Below are positions 48,421-57,968 of a stretch of DNA of 64,000 nucleotides, piece by piece (positions within the stretch are counted from its first letter, which is position 1; every line of letters starts with the position of its first letter). The stretch spans positions 1 to 64,000 of the forward strand of contig CAMWLQ010000004.1 in the NCBI GenBank assembly GCA_947175195.1. The letters are read 5' to 3'. The position numbers and the translations under genes are program-made. This stretch comes from an uncultured Clostridia bacterium (GTDB taxonomy: Bacteria > Bacillota > Clostridia > Christensenellales > Pumilibacteraceae). The notes under the pieces are model-generated. The model was given only the letters and a program-made list of their open reading frames with translations, did not search any database and was not told the DNA's origin.

Positions 48421-48900
48421 CTATACAGCCGCCTGCAATCGCCTTTTCTCTTCTTCCTTGATTATTTCCGAGCCGTGCAAGCGGCGGATTTCGTCGAGTG
48501 TCAAGCGGTATTTGTTGTTTTTCGGGTCTTGCGCCCATGCCCATGCTTTTTTGCTACTGCACCAAAAAAAGCCGAGTTCTTTAAGCTGTTGGCGGTAGGC
48601 GTACGCGCCGAATACCCATAACCACTTGCCGCAAAGTTCTATTGTACAATCAAATGTAATGATAGCATCTATAATTTTGCGGAAATCGTCGGGCGCGTTC
48701 GCCGCCTGTTCTTTGGTGTACTGCTTGCCGTCCGCCGTTTCGTGTATGTTCTTTACACGTTCAAAAATTATATCGTATTCCGCGTTGATGGCTTGCATGT
48801 CCTCTACATTGCCGCCCCTGTCGGGGTGATGCTTAAAGGCAAGCGTTTTGTATTGGCGTTTTAATTCGTCTACGGTGTTTACATTGTTAAAATACTTCAT
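48421..48900 (-). CDS. J-domain (DnaJ-like) protein
   Basis: MKYFNNVNTVDELKRQYKTLAFKHHPDRGGNVEDMQAINAEYDIIF with HPD signature. Confidence 0.85.
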   Translation of the reverse strand: MKYFNNVNTVDELKRQYKTLAFKHHPDRGGNVEDMQAINAEYDIIFERVKNIHETADGKQYTKEQAANAPDDFRKIIDAIITFDCTIELCGKWLWVFGAYAYRQQLKELGFFWCSSKKAWAWAQDPKNNKYRLTLDEIRRLHGSEIIKEEEKRRLQAAV

Positions 48901-48926
48901 GATATACTCCTCTTTGATATTGTTCT

Positions 48927-49109
48927 TTATTTTGTCTTGATTGTGATAATTTCCGCGCGTGTTATTTCGCTTTGCGCGTATTCCTTGTCTATATTAGCAA
49001 GTGCCTTTTGCGCGGCTTTTCGCGTGTTATACACTTCGGAGAACGTGCGCGATATGTTCCCGTTAAAGCTGTTGCGTGTGATTTCGTAAATAAGCTTATA
49101 CTTTGTCAT
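48927..49109 (-). CDS. Small accessory protein
   Basis: MTKYKLIYEITRNSFNGNISRTFSEVYNTRKAAQKALANIDKEYAQSEITRAEIITIKTK. Confidence 0.5.
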   Translation of the reverse strand: MTKYKLIYEITRNSFNGNISRTFSEVYNTRKAAQKALANIDKEYAQSEITRAEIITIKTK

Positions 49110-49163
49110 TGTTCTTGCTCCTTTCATTGATAGGTTGTCAACCTTGATTACCCTTATATTATA

Positions 49164-49197
49164 TATGATTTTTCTAATAATGTCAAGTAAAATCATA
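49164..49197. promoter_or_regulatory. Inverted-repeat operator candidate between divergent genes
   Basis: TATGATTTT (49164-49172) ... AAAATCATA (49189-49197). Confidence 0.5.
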
Positions 49198-49314
49198 TAC
49201 TTTTTCTAAAAAATATTATATTTTTCATATATTTATTTGAAAATGCTTGACATTATAAGATATTTAATGTTAAAATGGGCGTACTTTATAAAGGAAGGTG
49301 TACGACCAAAGGCA

Positions 49315-49527
49315 ATGATAAATTTAACTGAAAAATTGCGTATAGCAATGATAAAACAAGAAGTAAATCAAACGACATTAGCGACGAGAACAGGTCAAAA
49401 ACAATCTAATCTTTCACAAAAGTTTATAACTAATAACTTTAAATTATCCGAGTATGCAAAACTTGTCGAGGCTCTCGGCTGTACCCTTGAAATAAATATT
49501 GTCTTACCAAGTGGCGAAAAGGTATAG
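49315..49527 (+). CDS. XRE-family HTH repressor-like protein
   Basis: MINLTEKLRIAMIKQEVNQTTLATRTGQKQSNLSQKFITNNFKLSEYAKLVEALGCTLEI. Confidence 0.8.
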   Translation: MINLTEKLRIAMIKQEVNQTTLATRTGQKQSNLSQKFITNNFKLSEYAKLVEALGCTLEINIVLPSGEKV

Positions 49528-49957
49528 AACAGCCACGCATTAAGACCAACCGACAACGGTCTATCCTTTTAGATTGCAAGAGGCAAAGAAACAGCCAAAC
49601 CACCGACCAAGCAAGCATACGCTTTGCCGCGGTATAATGACAAGTCCGAAAGCGACCACAAAGGTCTATCCTTTTGAGTTGCTTTCGGCAACCCGAAAGG
49701 ACTGCGGCAAATGCGATTTGTCAAGCACACCGTGGAATAAATTTTTATGCCGCGAAAGGTGCTTGACAAATTGCAAGTATGCGAGATTAGAACGGTCAAG
49801 TTTGACGGTAGGACGTGGGCGACCGCAAGCGAGTTAGCGCGGCGCCCACGCTCCGCAAACTCTATCCGATTGGCTCAGCAAAACAAGCCGTCCGTGTTTG
49901 ATACATTCAAGCATGGGCGGTTTTTTACGCGGTTACGCAAATAAGGACATAATTGCC

Positions 49958-51010
49958 ATGAAACTAAAAGGAACAAAAAATTTAACCTACACACAACGCC
50001 TACAAATAGAACAATGCTTTAATGCAGGATTAACAAGACAAGCCATAGCCGATAAGCTTGGAATAGGCATAGCTACCGTCTACCGCGAATTACGCCGCGG
50101 CAAATATGAGCATAAAGTAAAAAGTTATTATGATTGTATCGGTGAGCCGATATATAAAACCGAAACACGGTATAGCCCCGAACTTGCTCAATCTAAATAC
50201 GAAATCAACAAAACAAGCCACGGGCCACAACTCAAAATCGGCAACGATTTTGAGTTTGTCCGCTACGTGGAAAAGCGCATAATAAAAGACCATATATCCC
50301 CTTGCGCGGTATGCGGCGAAATAAAACGCAATAAGCTATTTAAAACAACTATTAGCAAAACAACAATGTATCGGTATATCGAAATGGGTATATTTATGAA
50401 TATAACTATGTCACATTTACCTGTTGGATTGCGAAAAAAGCAATACCGCAAGGTAAAAGAAAAACGTCCACCTCGCGGCACAAGTATAGAAAAACGTCCA
50501 AAAGAAATAGCCGAGCGGAATACGTTCGGGCACTGGGAAATGGATTGTGTTGTTGGAAAGCAAGAAACAAAAAGTGTTTTGCTTGTTCTCACTGAAAGAT
50601 TAACGCGCTACGAACTTATATTTAAAATGCCAAATAAAAAAGCTGAAAGCGTTGTTAAATGCCTAAATAAATTAGAATATAAATACGGTAAGGATTTCCG
50701 TAAAATATTCAAAAGTATAACGGTAGATAACGGTACGGAGTTTAGCGATTTCAACGGTATAGAGCGGTCAATATATAAAGGCAAGCGTGTAGACGTTTAT
50801 TATTGTCACCCCTATTCTTCGTGTGAACGTGGGAGCAATGAGCGGATCAACCGCGATATACGCCGTCTACTGCCGAAAGGTACAAACTTTACGCCGTGTA
50901 CCGACGAGGAAATACAAGCTGTACAAGATTGGGTAAACGATTATCCACGCGCTATATTCGGCTATGAAAGTGCGGCGGTAAAGTTTGCCGAGCAGTTAGC
51001 GGCGATATAA
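49958..51010 (+). CDS. IS30-family transposase
   Basis: MKLKGTKNLTYTQRLQIEQCFNAGLTRQAIADKLGIGIATVYRELRRGKY; DDE residues in HWEMDCVVG, ITVDNGTEF, CERGSNERINRDIRRLLPKGTNF. Confidence 0.95.
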   Translation: MKLKGTKNLTYTQRLQIEQCFNAGLTRQAIADKLGIGIATVYRELRRGKYEHKVKSYYDCIGEPIYKTETRYSPELAQSKYEINKTSHGPQLKIGNDFEFVRYVEKRIIKDHISPCAVCGEIKRNKLFKTTISKTTMYRYIEMGIFMNITMSHLPVGLRKKQYRKVKEKRPPRGTSIEKRPKEIAERNTFGHWEMDCVVGKQETKSVLLVLTERLTRYELIFKMPNKKAESVVKCLNKLEYKYGKDFRKIFKSITVDNGTEFSDFNGIERSIYKGKRVDVYYCHPYSSCERGSNERINRDIRRLLPKGTNFTPCTDEEIQAVQDWVNDYPRAIFGYESAAVKFAEQLAAI

Positions 51011-51099
51011 TCGCGTGTTCCGCTCCGGCACGGTAAGCGTAAAAATACGCTTGCCTATTTTGTCATATTCTTAATTCTCTATTCCCTGTATTAAGCGCA

Positions 51100-51129
51100 T
51101 ACAATCCCCTTGCTCGCAAGGGGATTGTA
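51100..51129. terminator. Intrinsic terminator
   Basis: TACAATCCCCTTG-CTCG-CAAGGGGATTGTA. Confidence 0.85.
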
Positions 51130-51211
51130 TTTGTTTTCAGTCTTTAATAGATTGTATTATATCACAGTTTTAAAATTTTTTTAATAAATTATCAAAACCT
51201 ACTTGACAATT

Positions 51212-51229
51212 CGATAAATATTAGAACTT
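51212..51229 (+). repeat. Right 18-bp flanking direct repeat (attR candidate)
   Basis: CGATAAATATTAGAACTT, identical to 36551-36568. Confidence 0.85.
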
Positions 51230-51286
51230 TAATATAATATTTTCTCTTATAAGGCAATGTTCGTATAATATTTGTGCTCAACTTGC

Positions 51287-51315
51287 TTGACTTACCTTCC
51301 GATATATTGTATAAT
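51287..51315 (+). promoter_or_regulatory. tRNA-Leu promoter
   Basis: TTGACT-N17-TATAAT, 17 bp upstream of the tRNA. Confidence 0.8.
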
Positions 51316-51332
51316 TCCAGTGTAATACGTGC

Positions 51333-51417
51333 GCGGGGGTGGCGAAATTGGCAGACGCGCAGGTCTCAGAAGCCTGTGGGTAACTCCGTACGAGTTCAAG
51401 TCTCGTCCTCCGCACCA
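51333..51417 (+). tRNA. tRNA-Leu(CAG), encoded CCA
   Basis: 85 nt; acceptor GCGGGGG/CCTCCGC; anticodon loop CTCAGAA; long variable arm TGGGTAACTCCG; T-arm ACGAG-TTCAAGT-CTCGT. Confidence 0.96.
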
Positions 51418-51420
51418 AAC

Positions 51421-51455
51421 AAAAATCGGCAATGCTGTGTTCATTGCCGATTTTT
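51421..51455 (+). terminator. Intrinsic terminator after tRNA
   Basis: AAAAATCGGCAATG-CTGTGTT-CATTGCCGATTTTT. Confidence 0.85.
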
Positions 51456-51476
51456 GTTTCTTCACTATTATATAAA

Positions 51477-51574
51477 AGGTTGAGATTCCTCGCGTTGCTC
51501 GGAATGACAAAAGTAGTTTTAGCTACTGAACTAATTTCTTTTGTCATACTGAGCGCAGCGAAGTATCTCAACCT
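51477..51574. repeat. REP/MITE-like imperfect inverted repeat
   Basis: AGGTTGAGATTCCTCGCGTTGCTCGGAATGACAAAAG ... CTTTTGTCATACTGAGCGCAGCGAAGTATCTCAACCT. Confidence 0.75.
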
Positions 51575-51607
51575 CTTTTTAATTCTTAATTCCGAATTCC
51601 GAATTAT

Positions 51608-52243
51608 CTATATTTCTTCAAACAAGTCCTTACCCACGCCGCATATGGGACAAAGGTAATCGTCGGGGACCTCGTCACCCTCGTATACGTAGCCGCATAT
51701 GGTGCAACGGTATTTTTTGCCGCTTTGCTGTTTTTCCGTTTGCTGTTCCTCAACGTACGTGGGTGCGGTCTTGGGCGCGCCGCCCTTGATCACCTTGTGA
51801 TAGTAGTCGTACGTCATAGGCGTTTTGCTGCCGAAGGTATCCGCCGCGACCAGCTTGCCCAAAAACACGGTGTGCGTGGGCGTTTCCATTTGGTCTATCA
51901 CATCGCAAACGATATATCCGCAGCTGTCGCTCAGCACGGGCAGGCGCGACTGCACCGAATAGTCCACGCCCTCGAACTTGTCCACTTCCCTGCCCGACTT
52001 AAAGCCGAACATGCCGATCAGCTTAGGGTCGGAGCTTTCGGCAAGCACGGATATTGCAAACTTGCCTATATCCCTTATGCACGCGTTGGTAAAGTTGTCG
52101 CGGTTAATGCTGACCGCAAACGTGGCGGGCTCGGCGGTCACTTGCATTATGCTGTTGGCTACGCAGCCGACGGGACGACCCTCCGACCAAGTGGTGACGA
52201 TATACACGCCGTACGACAGTTTTGTTATAATGTTATTGTTCAT
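51608..52243 (-). CDS. Flavin reductase-like domain fused to rubredoxin (flavoredoxin/Hrb-type)
   Basis: [14 protein letters not shown]...[12 protein letters not shown]-terminal [32 protein letters not shown]. Confidence 0.92.
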   Translation of the reverse strand: MNNNIITKLSYGVYIVTTWSEGRPVGCVANSIMQVTAEPATFAVSINRDNFTNACIRDIGKFAISVLAESSDPKLIGMFGFKSGREVDKFEGVDYSVQSRLPVLSDSCGYIVCDVIDQMETPTHTVFLGKLVAADTFGSKTPMTYDYYHKVIKGGAPKTAPTYVEEQQTEKQQSGKKYRCTICGYVYEGDEVPDDYLCPICGVGKDLFEEI

Positions 52244-52384
52244 AATTGATTTCTCCTTTTCTTTTATATTATATATATTGTGTGTCAACTTGTAAAGTCA
52301 TATCACCTTCTTTTCATTGACTTTTTTTACAAAATGCGGTACAATTATATGCGTAAAATATTGTATTTTGTAGGGTTATCGACA

Positions 52385-55300
52385 ATGTATAGAATAGGAT
52401 TAGACATAGGATCTACCACAATAAAAACAGCCGTGTTGGACGACAACGGAACGCTTGTCAGGTCCAACTATCAACGGCACAATTCGGACGTTCGCGCGAC
52501 AATGTACGGCGAGCTGAAAGAGCTGTTAAAGCTATACGACCGGTTCACCATTACGGTGACAGGCTCGGGCGGCATTTCGGTGTCCGAATGGCTGGGGATC
52601 CCGTTTGTGCAAGAGGTCATAGCGGGCGTTGAGGCAATTAAGCGGCTTATACCCGAAACGGACGTTGCAATCGAGCTGGGCGGCGAGGACGCAAAGATAA
52701 CATATCTCGGCGACAGCCTTGACCAGCGCATGAACGGCACGTGCGCGGGCGGAACGGGCGCGTTTATCGACCAAATGGCGGTGCTGTTGAACACCGACGC
52801 GTCGGGACTTAACGAGCTTGCCAAGTCCGCAACCATCATCTACCCTATCGCGTCGCGGTGCGGCGTATTTGCCAAATCGGATATTCAGCCGCTCATCAAC
52901 GACGGCGCGCAAAAGTCGGACATTGCCGCGTCCGTATTCCAGTCGGTCGTCAACCAAACCATATCGGGCTTGGCATGCGGCAAGCCCATTCGCGGCAACG
53001 TGGCGTTCCTCGGCGGACCTTTGCACTTTTTGAGCGAGCTGGGCGCTCGATTTGTCGCCACCATTCGCCCGACCAAAGCGATATTCCCCGAAAACTCGCA
53101 GGTGTTTAACGCAATCGGCGCGGCGTACAAGTCGGACAAGGTTTTTACAGCCGCCGAGCTTTCCAAAAAACTCGAACAGGTCAAGGACATAGCGGAAAGC
53201 GAGGTCACTCGCCTCGACCCGCTGTTTAAGGACAAGCACGAGCTTACCGATTTCCGCTTACGGCACAGCAAGGTGTCCATTCCGTTTGCCGACATAAAGG
53301 CGCACAAGGGCGCGACATTCCTCGGCATTGACGCCGGCTCTACCACCACCAAGGTTGCGCTAATCGACTCCGACGGCGGGCTTTTATATTCCTGGTACGG
53401 CTCCAACTCGGGCGATCCGCTCGCATCCGTTACCGAAATAATCAAGCAAATTTACGACATACTCCCCGATGACGCATACATAGGCTACGGCACTATCACC
53501 GGCTACGGCGAAAGCCTGATAAAAACGGCGCTCAACCTCGACAACGGGGAAATCGAAACAATGGCGCACCTTACCGCATCGCAAACCATTCTTCCGGGAG
53601 TGGACTTTTTGCTCGACATCGGCGGTCAGGACATGAAATGCCTGCGTATAAAGGACGGCGTAATCACCGACATACTGCTAAACGAGGCGTGTTCGTCGGG
53701 CTGCGGCAGCTTTATAGAAACGTTTGCGCGCGCTATCGGCATGAACGCCGAACGGTTTGCCAAAGTCGGTTTGGACTCCGCCGCGCCAGTCGATCTCGGA
53801 TCGCGCTGCACGGTGTTTATGAACTCGCGCGTCAAGCAGGCGCAAAAGGAAGGCGCGTCCGTCGCGGATATTTCCGCAGGTCTCGCCTATTCGGTTGTCA
53901 AAAACGCACTGTTCAAGGTTATCAAGCTGCGCGACGCCGCCGAAATGGGCGAAAAGATTATCGTTCAGGGCGGTACGTTCCTTAACGAATCGGTACTGCG
54001 CGCGTTCGAGCTGGTGTCGGGGCGCGAGGTAGTCCGCCCCAATCAGGCGGGACTTATGGGCGCTTACGGCGCGGCGCTTATCAGCCGCAACAACTACACA
54101 GGCGGCAAAAGCACAATCAAGACCAAAGCCGAGCTGGACAAGTTCCGCGTAATCAAGTCGTCGCGGCGTTGCGAAAAATGCGGCAACCACTGCCTGCTCA
54201 CCGTTTCCGAATTCGACGACGGCAGGACGTTCATTTCCAACAACCGTTGCGAACGCGGCGGCAACGCGCCCGAAAAGACTGTGGAAAAGCTGCCCAATCT
54301 TTTCGACGAAAAATACAAGCGGCTTTTTGCATACTACCGTCCACTGCCCGAGGACAAAGCGCCGCGCGGCGTGGTCGGCATTCCGCGCGTGCTTAATATT
54401 TACGAAAACTATCCGTTTTGGTTTACATTCTTTACCGAACTCGGCTACTCCGTCAAGTTGTCCCCGCGCTCCTCGCGCGACGTGTATTCGCGCGGCATAG
54501 AAACGATGCCGTCCGAATCGGTGTGCTACCCCGCGAAGATAGCGCACGGGCACATTCAGTCACTTATCGACGCGGGCGTAAAATTCATATTCTACCCCTG
54601 CCTGCCGTACGAGCGCAAAGAGGACGAAAAAGCGGACAATCACTATAACTGTCCAGTCGTCGGCTCGTACCCCGAGGTTATTCGGCTTAATATGCGCGAC
54701 GAGTTCAAGGCGAATGACGTCAAGTTTGCAGCGCCATTCCTGCCCATTGCAACGCCCGCGCGCATGACGGCAAGGCTCAAGCAGGAGTTCCCCGAAATTT
54801 CGGGACGGCAAATCGCCCGCGCGGTAAAAAAGGCGTACATAGAACAAACCGAATTCAACGATTGGTCGCGTAGGCGCGGCGAGGAAATAGTCAAGCTTAT
54901 CGACGAGAACGGCGGACACGGCATTGTGCTTGCGGGACGCCCTTACCACCTCGATCCCGAAATCAACCACGGCGTGCCGCAAATGATAAATTCCTACGGC
55001 TTTGCCGTACTAACCGAGGACAGCGTGGCGCACCTACACAAAGCGCCCCGCCCGCTGCGCGTGGTCGACCAGTGGACGTACCATTCGCGGCTGTACAGCG
55101 CGGCAAACTTTGTGCGCACGCGCAACAACATAGACCTTGTTCAGCTTAATTCGTTCGGGTGCGGACTGGATGCCGTCACCACCGACCAAGTGCAGGAGCT
55201 GCTCGAGGCGGCAAACAAGGTGTACACCCTGCTCAAAATAGACGAGGTGTCCAACCTCGGCGCGGCGCGCATACGCATACGCTCGCTTATGGCGGTAATC

Positions 55301-56650
55301 AAGGACAGGCAGGTCAAAGCCATTCATGCCCAAACCCCGCCGCCGCAAACGGAGCGCGTACTGTTCACCAAAGATATGCGCGAAAACTATACCATTCTCG
55401 CGCCGCAAATTTCGCCCTACCACCTCAACCTCGTCCAGCCTGCAATGCGGGCACGCGGCTACAACGTGGAAGTGCTACCCGATGAAAAAGCGTCGGTCGC
55501 TACTGGTCTTAAGTACGTAAACAACGACGCGTGCTACCCTACCATTATCGTCGTCGGGCAAATAATGAGCGCACTGCTTTCCGGCAAGTACGACCTTGAC
55601 CGTACCGCCGTCATTATGACGCAAACGGGCGGTGGCTGCCGTGCTACCAACTACATAGCGCTCATACGCCGCGCGCTTAAAAGCGCGGGCATGCCGCAAA
55701 TCCCCGTCGTATCGCTTTCGGCGCAGGGCTTGGAGAAAAACCCCGGATTCAAAATCGGACTGAAAGAACTTATCCCGCTTGTAAACGCACTGATATACGG
55801 CGACCTGCTTATGCGCTGTTTGTACCGAGTAAGACCGTATGAGAGTAACAGCGGCGAAACGTGGAATACATACCAAAAATGGGACAAGATTTTGCAGGAC
55901 GAATTTTTACTCGGCAACGTTCCCGTCAAAAAGTACAGCAAGCAAATAGTAGACGACTTTAGCGCCATTCCCGTGCGCGACATCGTCAAGCCGAGAGTCG
56001 GCATTGTCGGCGAGATTTTGGTCAAGTTCCACCCGCTCGCCAACAACTACGTTGTAGATCTTGTGGAGCGCGAGGGCGGCGAGGCCGTTTGTCCCGACCT
56101 ACTCGATTTCTTTATGTATTCGTCATACGACAGCACAATCAAGTACGATTTGTTGGACGGCAAATATTCGAGCAAGTTTGTATCGGATATTGCAATAGCG
56201 TTTCTCGAGCATTTGCGCAAGCCGATGATAGACGCCTTGCGCGGCACCAAGTTCGGCGCGCCCACGCATATAAAGAAACTTGCCGAAAGCGCAAAGGCAG
56301 TCACCTCGCTCGGCACAATGGTTGGCGAGGGCTGGTTCTTGACCGCGGAGATGTTGGAGCTTATCCACGAGGGTGCGCCTAACATAATTTGCATGCAGCC
56401 GTTTGCATGCCTGCCCAACCACGTCACAGGCAAGGGCGTCATGAAGGAGCTTAAACGCCGCTATCCCCAAGCGAACATTGTCGCGGTGGACTACGACCCC
56501 GGCGCAAGCGAGGTCAACCAAGTAAACCGCATTAAGCTGATGATGTCCGTCGCGCACGAAAACGTGAACAAAGCGGATATTAACGGCTTTGGTCATAAGG
56601 ACGAAACACAGCCTATGGACGAGGCGGCCGCCGTCGACGATGACGATTAA
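52385..56650 (+). CDS. 2-hydroxyacyl-CoA dehydratase activase-like protein (double BadF/BcrA-type ASKHA + DUF2229-like)
   Basis: [22 protein letters not shown] and second [44 protein letters not shown]; start at 52385. Confidence 0.92.
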   Translation: MYRIGLDIGSTTIKTAVLDDNGTLVRSNYQRHNSDVRATMYGELKELLKLYDRFTITVTGSGGISVSEWLGIPFVQEVIAGVEAIKRLIPETDVAIELGGEDAKITYLGDSLDQRMNGTCAGGTGAFIDQMAVLLNTDASGLNELAKSATIIYPIASRCGVFAKSDIQPLINDGAQKSDIAASVFQSVVNQTISGLACGKPIRGNVAFLGGPLHFLSELGARFVATIRPTKAIFPENSQVFNAIGAAYKSDKVFTAAELSKKLEQVKDIAESEVTRLDPLFKDKHELTDFRLRHSKVSIPFADIKAHKGATFLGIDAGSTTTKVALIDSDGGLLYSWYGSNSGDPLASVTEIIKQIYDILPDDAYIGYGTITGYGESLIKTALNLDNGEIETMAHLTASQTILPGVDFLLDIGGQDMKCLRIKDGVITDILLNEACSSGCGSFIETFARAIGMNAERFAKVGLDSAAPVDLGSRCTVFMNSRVKQAQKEGASVADISAGLAYSVVKNALFKVIKLRDAAEMGEKIIVQGGTFLNESVLRAFELVSGREVVRPNQAGLMGAYGAALISRNNYTGGKSTIKTKAELDKFRVIKSSRRCEKCGNHCLLTVSEFDDGRTFISNNRCERGGNAPEKTVEKLPNLFDEKYKRLFAYYRPLPEDKAPRGVVGIPRVLNIYENYPFWFTFFTELGYSVKLSPRSSRDVYSRGIETMPSESVCYPAKIAHGHIQSLIDAGVKFIFYPCLPYERKEDEKADNHYNCPVVGSYPEVIRLNMRDEFKANDVKFAAPFLPIATPARMTARLKQEFPEISGRQIARAVKKAYIEQTEFNDWSRRRGEEIVKLIDENGGHGIVLAGRPYHLDPEINHGVPQMINSYGFAVLTEDSVAHLHKAPRPLRVVDQWTYHSRLYSAANFVRTRNNIDLVQLNSFGCGLDAVTTDQVQELLEAANKVYTLLKIDEVSNLGAARIRIRSLMAVIKDRQVKAIHAQTPPPQTERVLFTKDMRENYTILAPQISPYHLNLVQPAMRARGYNVEVLPDEKASVATGLKYVNNDACYPTIIVVGQIMSALLSGKYDLDRTAVIMTQTGGGCRATNYIALIRRALKSAGMPQIPVVSLSAQGLEKNPGFKIGLKELIPLVNALIYGDLLMRCLYRVRPYESNSGETWNTYQKWDKILQDEFLLGNVPVKKYSKQIVDDFSAIPVRDIVKPRVGIVGEILVKFHPLANNYVVDLVEREGGEAVCPDLLDFFMYSSYDSTIKYDLLDGKYSSKFVSDIAIAFLEHLRKPMIDALRGTKFGAPTHIKKLAESAKAVTSLGTMVGEGWFLTAEMLELIHEGAPNIICMQPFACLPNHVTGKGVMKELKRRYPQANIVAVDYDPGASEVNQVNRIKLMMSVAHENVNKADINGFGHKDETQPMDEAAAVDDDD

Positions 56651-56695
56651 AAACAGCTAACTATTCCATATAATACAATTTCGGAGGTTAGAATT

Positions 56696-57967
56696 ATGAA
56701 CACGATAGCGCTTATAGGAGCACAGTGGGGCGACGAGGGCAAGGGCAAGTATATAGACATTCTTGCAAGCTCGGCGGACTATGTGGTACGCGCGACGGGC
56801 GGCAGCAACGCGGGACACACCGTTGTGCGCGGCGACAAAGCGTACAAGCTGCACCTTATCCCCAGCGGCATACTCTACCCCGACACAGTCAATATTATCG
56901 GCAACGGCGTTGTGCTCGACCCCCAAATGGTATTGGCGGAAATGGATGAGCTTGCCGCAATGGGCGTTAAGTTCGATAACCTTTTGATCGACCTTCGTGC
57001 GCATATCGTCCTGCCCTATCACAAGGAGTTTGACGAGCTGGCGGAAATCGCCAAGGGCGTAAACGCAATCGGCACGACCAAGCGCGGCATAGGTCCGTGC
57101 TACGCCGACAAGTGCGACCGCATAGGTATTCGGCTTGTCGACCTTTTGGACGAAAACACTTTTGCGCAAAAGCTCAAGCAAAACCTGCAGCTTAAAAACA
57201 AAATCATCACCGCGGTTTACGGCGGCAAGCCGCTCGACTACGACGAAATATATACCGAATACTGCGGCTATGCTAAACGGCTACAGCCCTTTGCGCGGGA
57301 CACAGGCGCGTTGCTCTACGACGCGGTCAAAGCGGATAAGCGCGTGGTATTCGAGGGCGCGCAGGGCACGCTGTTGGATTTGGACAGCGGCACCTACCCG
57401 TTTGTCACCAGCTCCCACCCTATAACGGGCGGGTTTTGCGCGGGCGCGGGCGTCGGACCAACCGCAATCAAGGAATGTTTGGGCATAGCCAAATCGTACA
57501 CCACGCGCGTGGGCGCAGGTCCGTTCCCCACCGAGCTCGACGACGAAGTGGGCAATCACCTGCGTGACGTCGGACACGAGTACGGCGTTACCACCGGCAG
57601 GGCGCGGCGGTGCGGCTGGCTGGACACAGTTATACTGCGGCTTGCCGTGCGCATAAACGGTTTGACCGCGCTTGCCATAAACAAGCTCGACCCGCTTACC
57701 GGACTTAAAACAATCAAAGTGGCAGTCGGCTACGAATTGAACGGAAAAATCCTAAAGGATTTCCCAGCCGATATAAGCATACTCGAAAGGTGCACGCCGA
57801 TATACGAGGAGTTCGAGGGCTGGACGGAGGACATAACGGCTTGCCGCAGGTTTGAGGATCTGCCCAAAGCGGCGCAAAGGTATGTGCTCGCTATAGAAAA
57901 GTTAGTCGACTGCCCCGTCACAATGATAGGTGTCGGACCTGACAAAGAACAAAATATTGTAAGGTAA
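56696..57967 (+). CDS. purA: Adenylosuccinate synthetase
   Basis: MNTIALIGAQWGDEGKGKYIDILA; TTKRGIGPCYADK; FEGAQGTLLDLDSGTYPFVTSS. Confidence 0.97.
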   Translation: MNTIALIGAQWGDEGKGKYIDILASSADYVVRATGGSNAGHTVVRGDKAYKLHLIPSGILYPDTVNIIGNGVVLDPQMVLAEMDELAAMGVKFDNLLIDLRAHIVLPYHKEFDELAEIAKGVNAIGTTKRGIGPCYADKCDRIGIRLVDLLDENTFAQKLKQNLQLKNKIITAVYGGKPLDYDEIYTEYCGYAKRLQPFARDTGALLYDAVKADKRVVFEGAQGTLLDLDSGTYPFVTSSHPITGGFCAGAGVGPTAIKECLGIAKSYTTRVGAGPFPTELDDEVGNHLRDVGHEYGVTTGRARRCGWLDTVILRLAVRINGLTALAINKLDPLTGLKTIKVAVGYELNGKILKDFPADISILERCTPIYEEFEGWTEDITACRRFEDLPKAAQRYVLAIEKLVDCPVTMIGVGPDKEQNIVR

Positions 57968-57968
57968 T

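Larger units (their letters stand above)
36551..51229. mobile_element. Integrated inovirus-like (filamentous phage) prophage candidate, ~14.7 kb
   Basis: 18-bp direct repeat at both ends; AT-rich codon usage shift; HUH-SF3 Rep + iteron origin, candidate ssDNA-binding protein, signal/TM structural-like proteins, tiny TM proteins, multi-TM P-loop ATPase, XRE regulator, IS30 transposase. Confidence 0.7.

Noticed and set aside
49898-49957. N-terminal extension of the IS30 transposase
   Set aside because: Typical IS30 N-terminus begins at ATG 49958; upstream residues show no similarity.
36551-51229. Interpretation as an integrative conjugative or mobilizable element
   Set aside because: No relaxase/oriT signature, VirB4/VirD4-type ATPase or tyrosine/serine integrase recognised; module order fits a filamentous phage better, though not proven.
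51333-51417. tRNA-Leu as the integration target of the prophage
   Set aside because: The 18-bp repeat lies about 100 bp upstream of the tRNA and contains no tRNA sequence.
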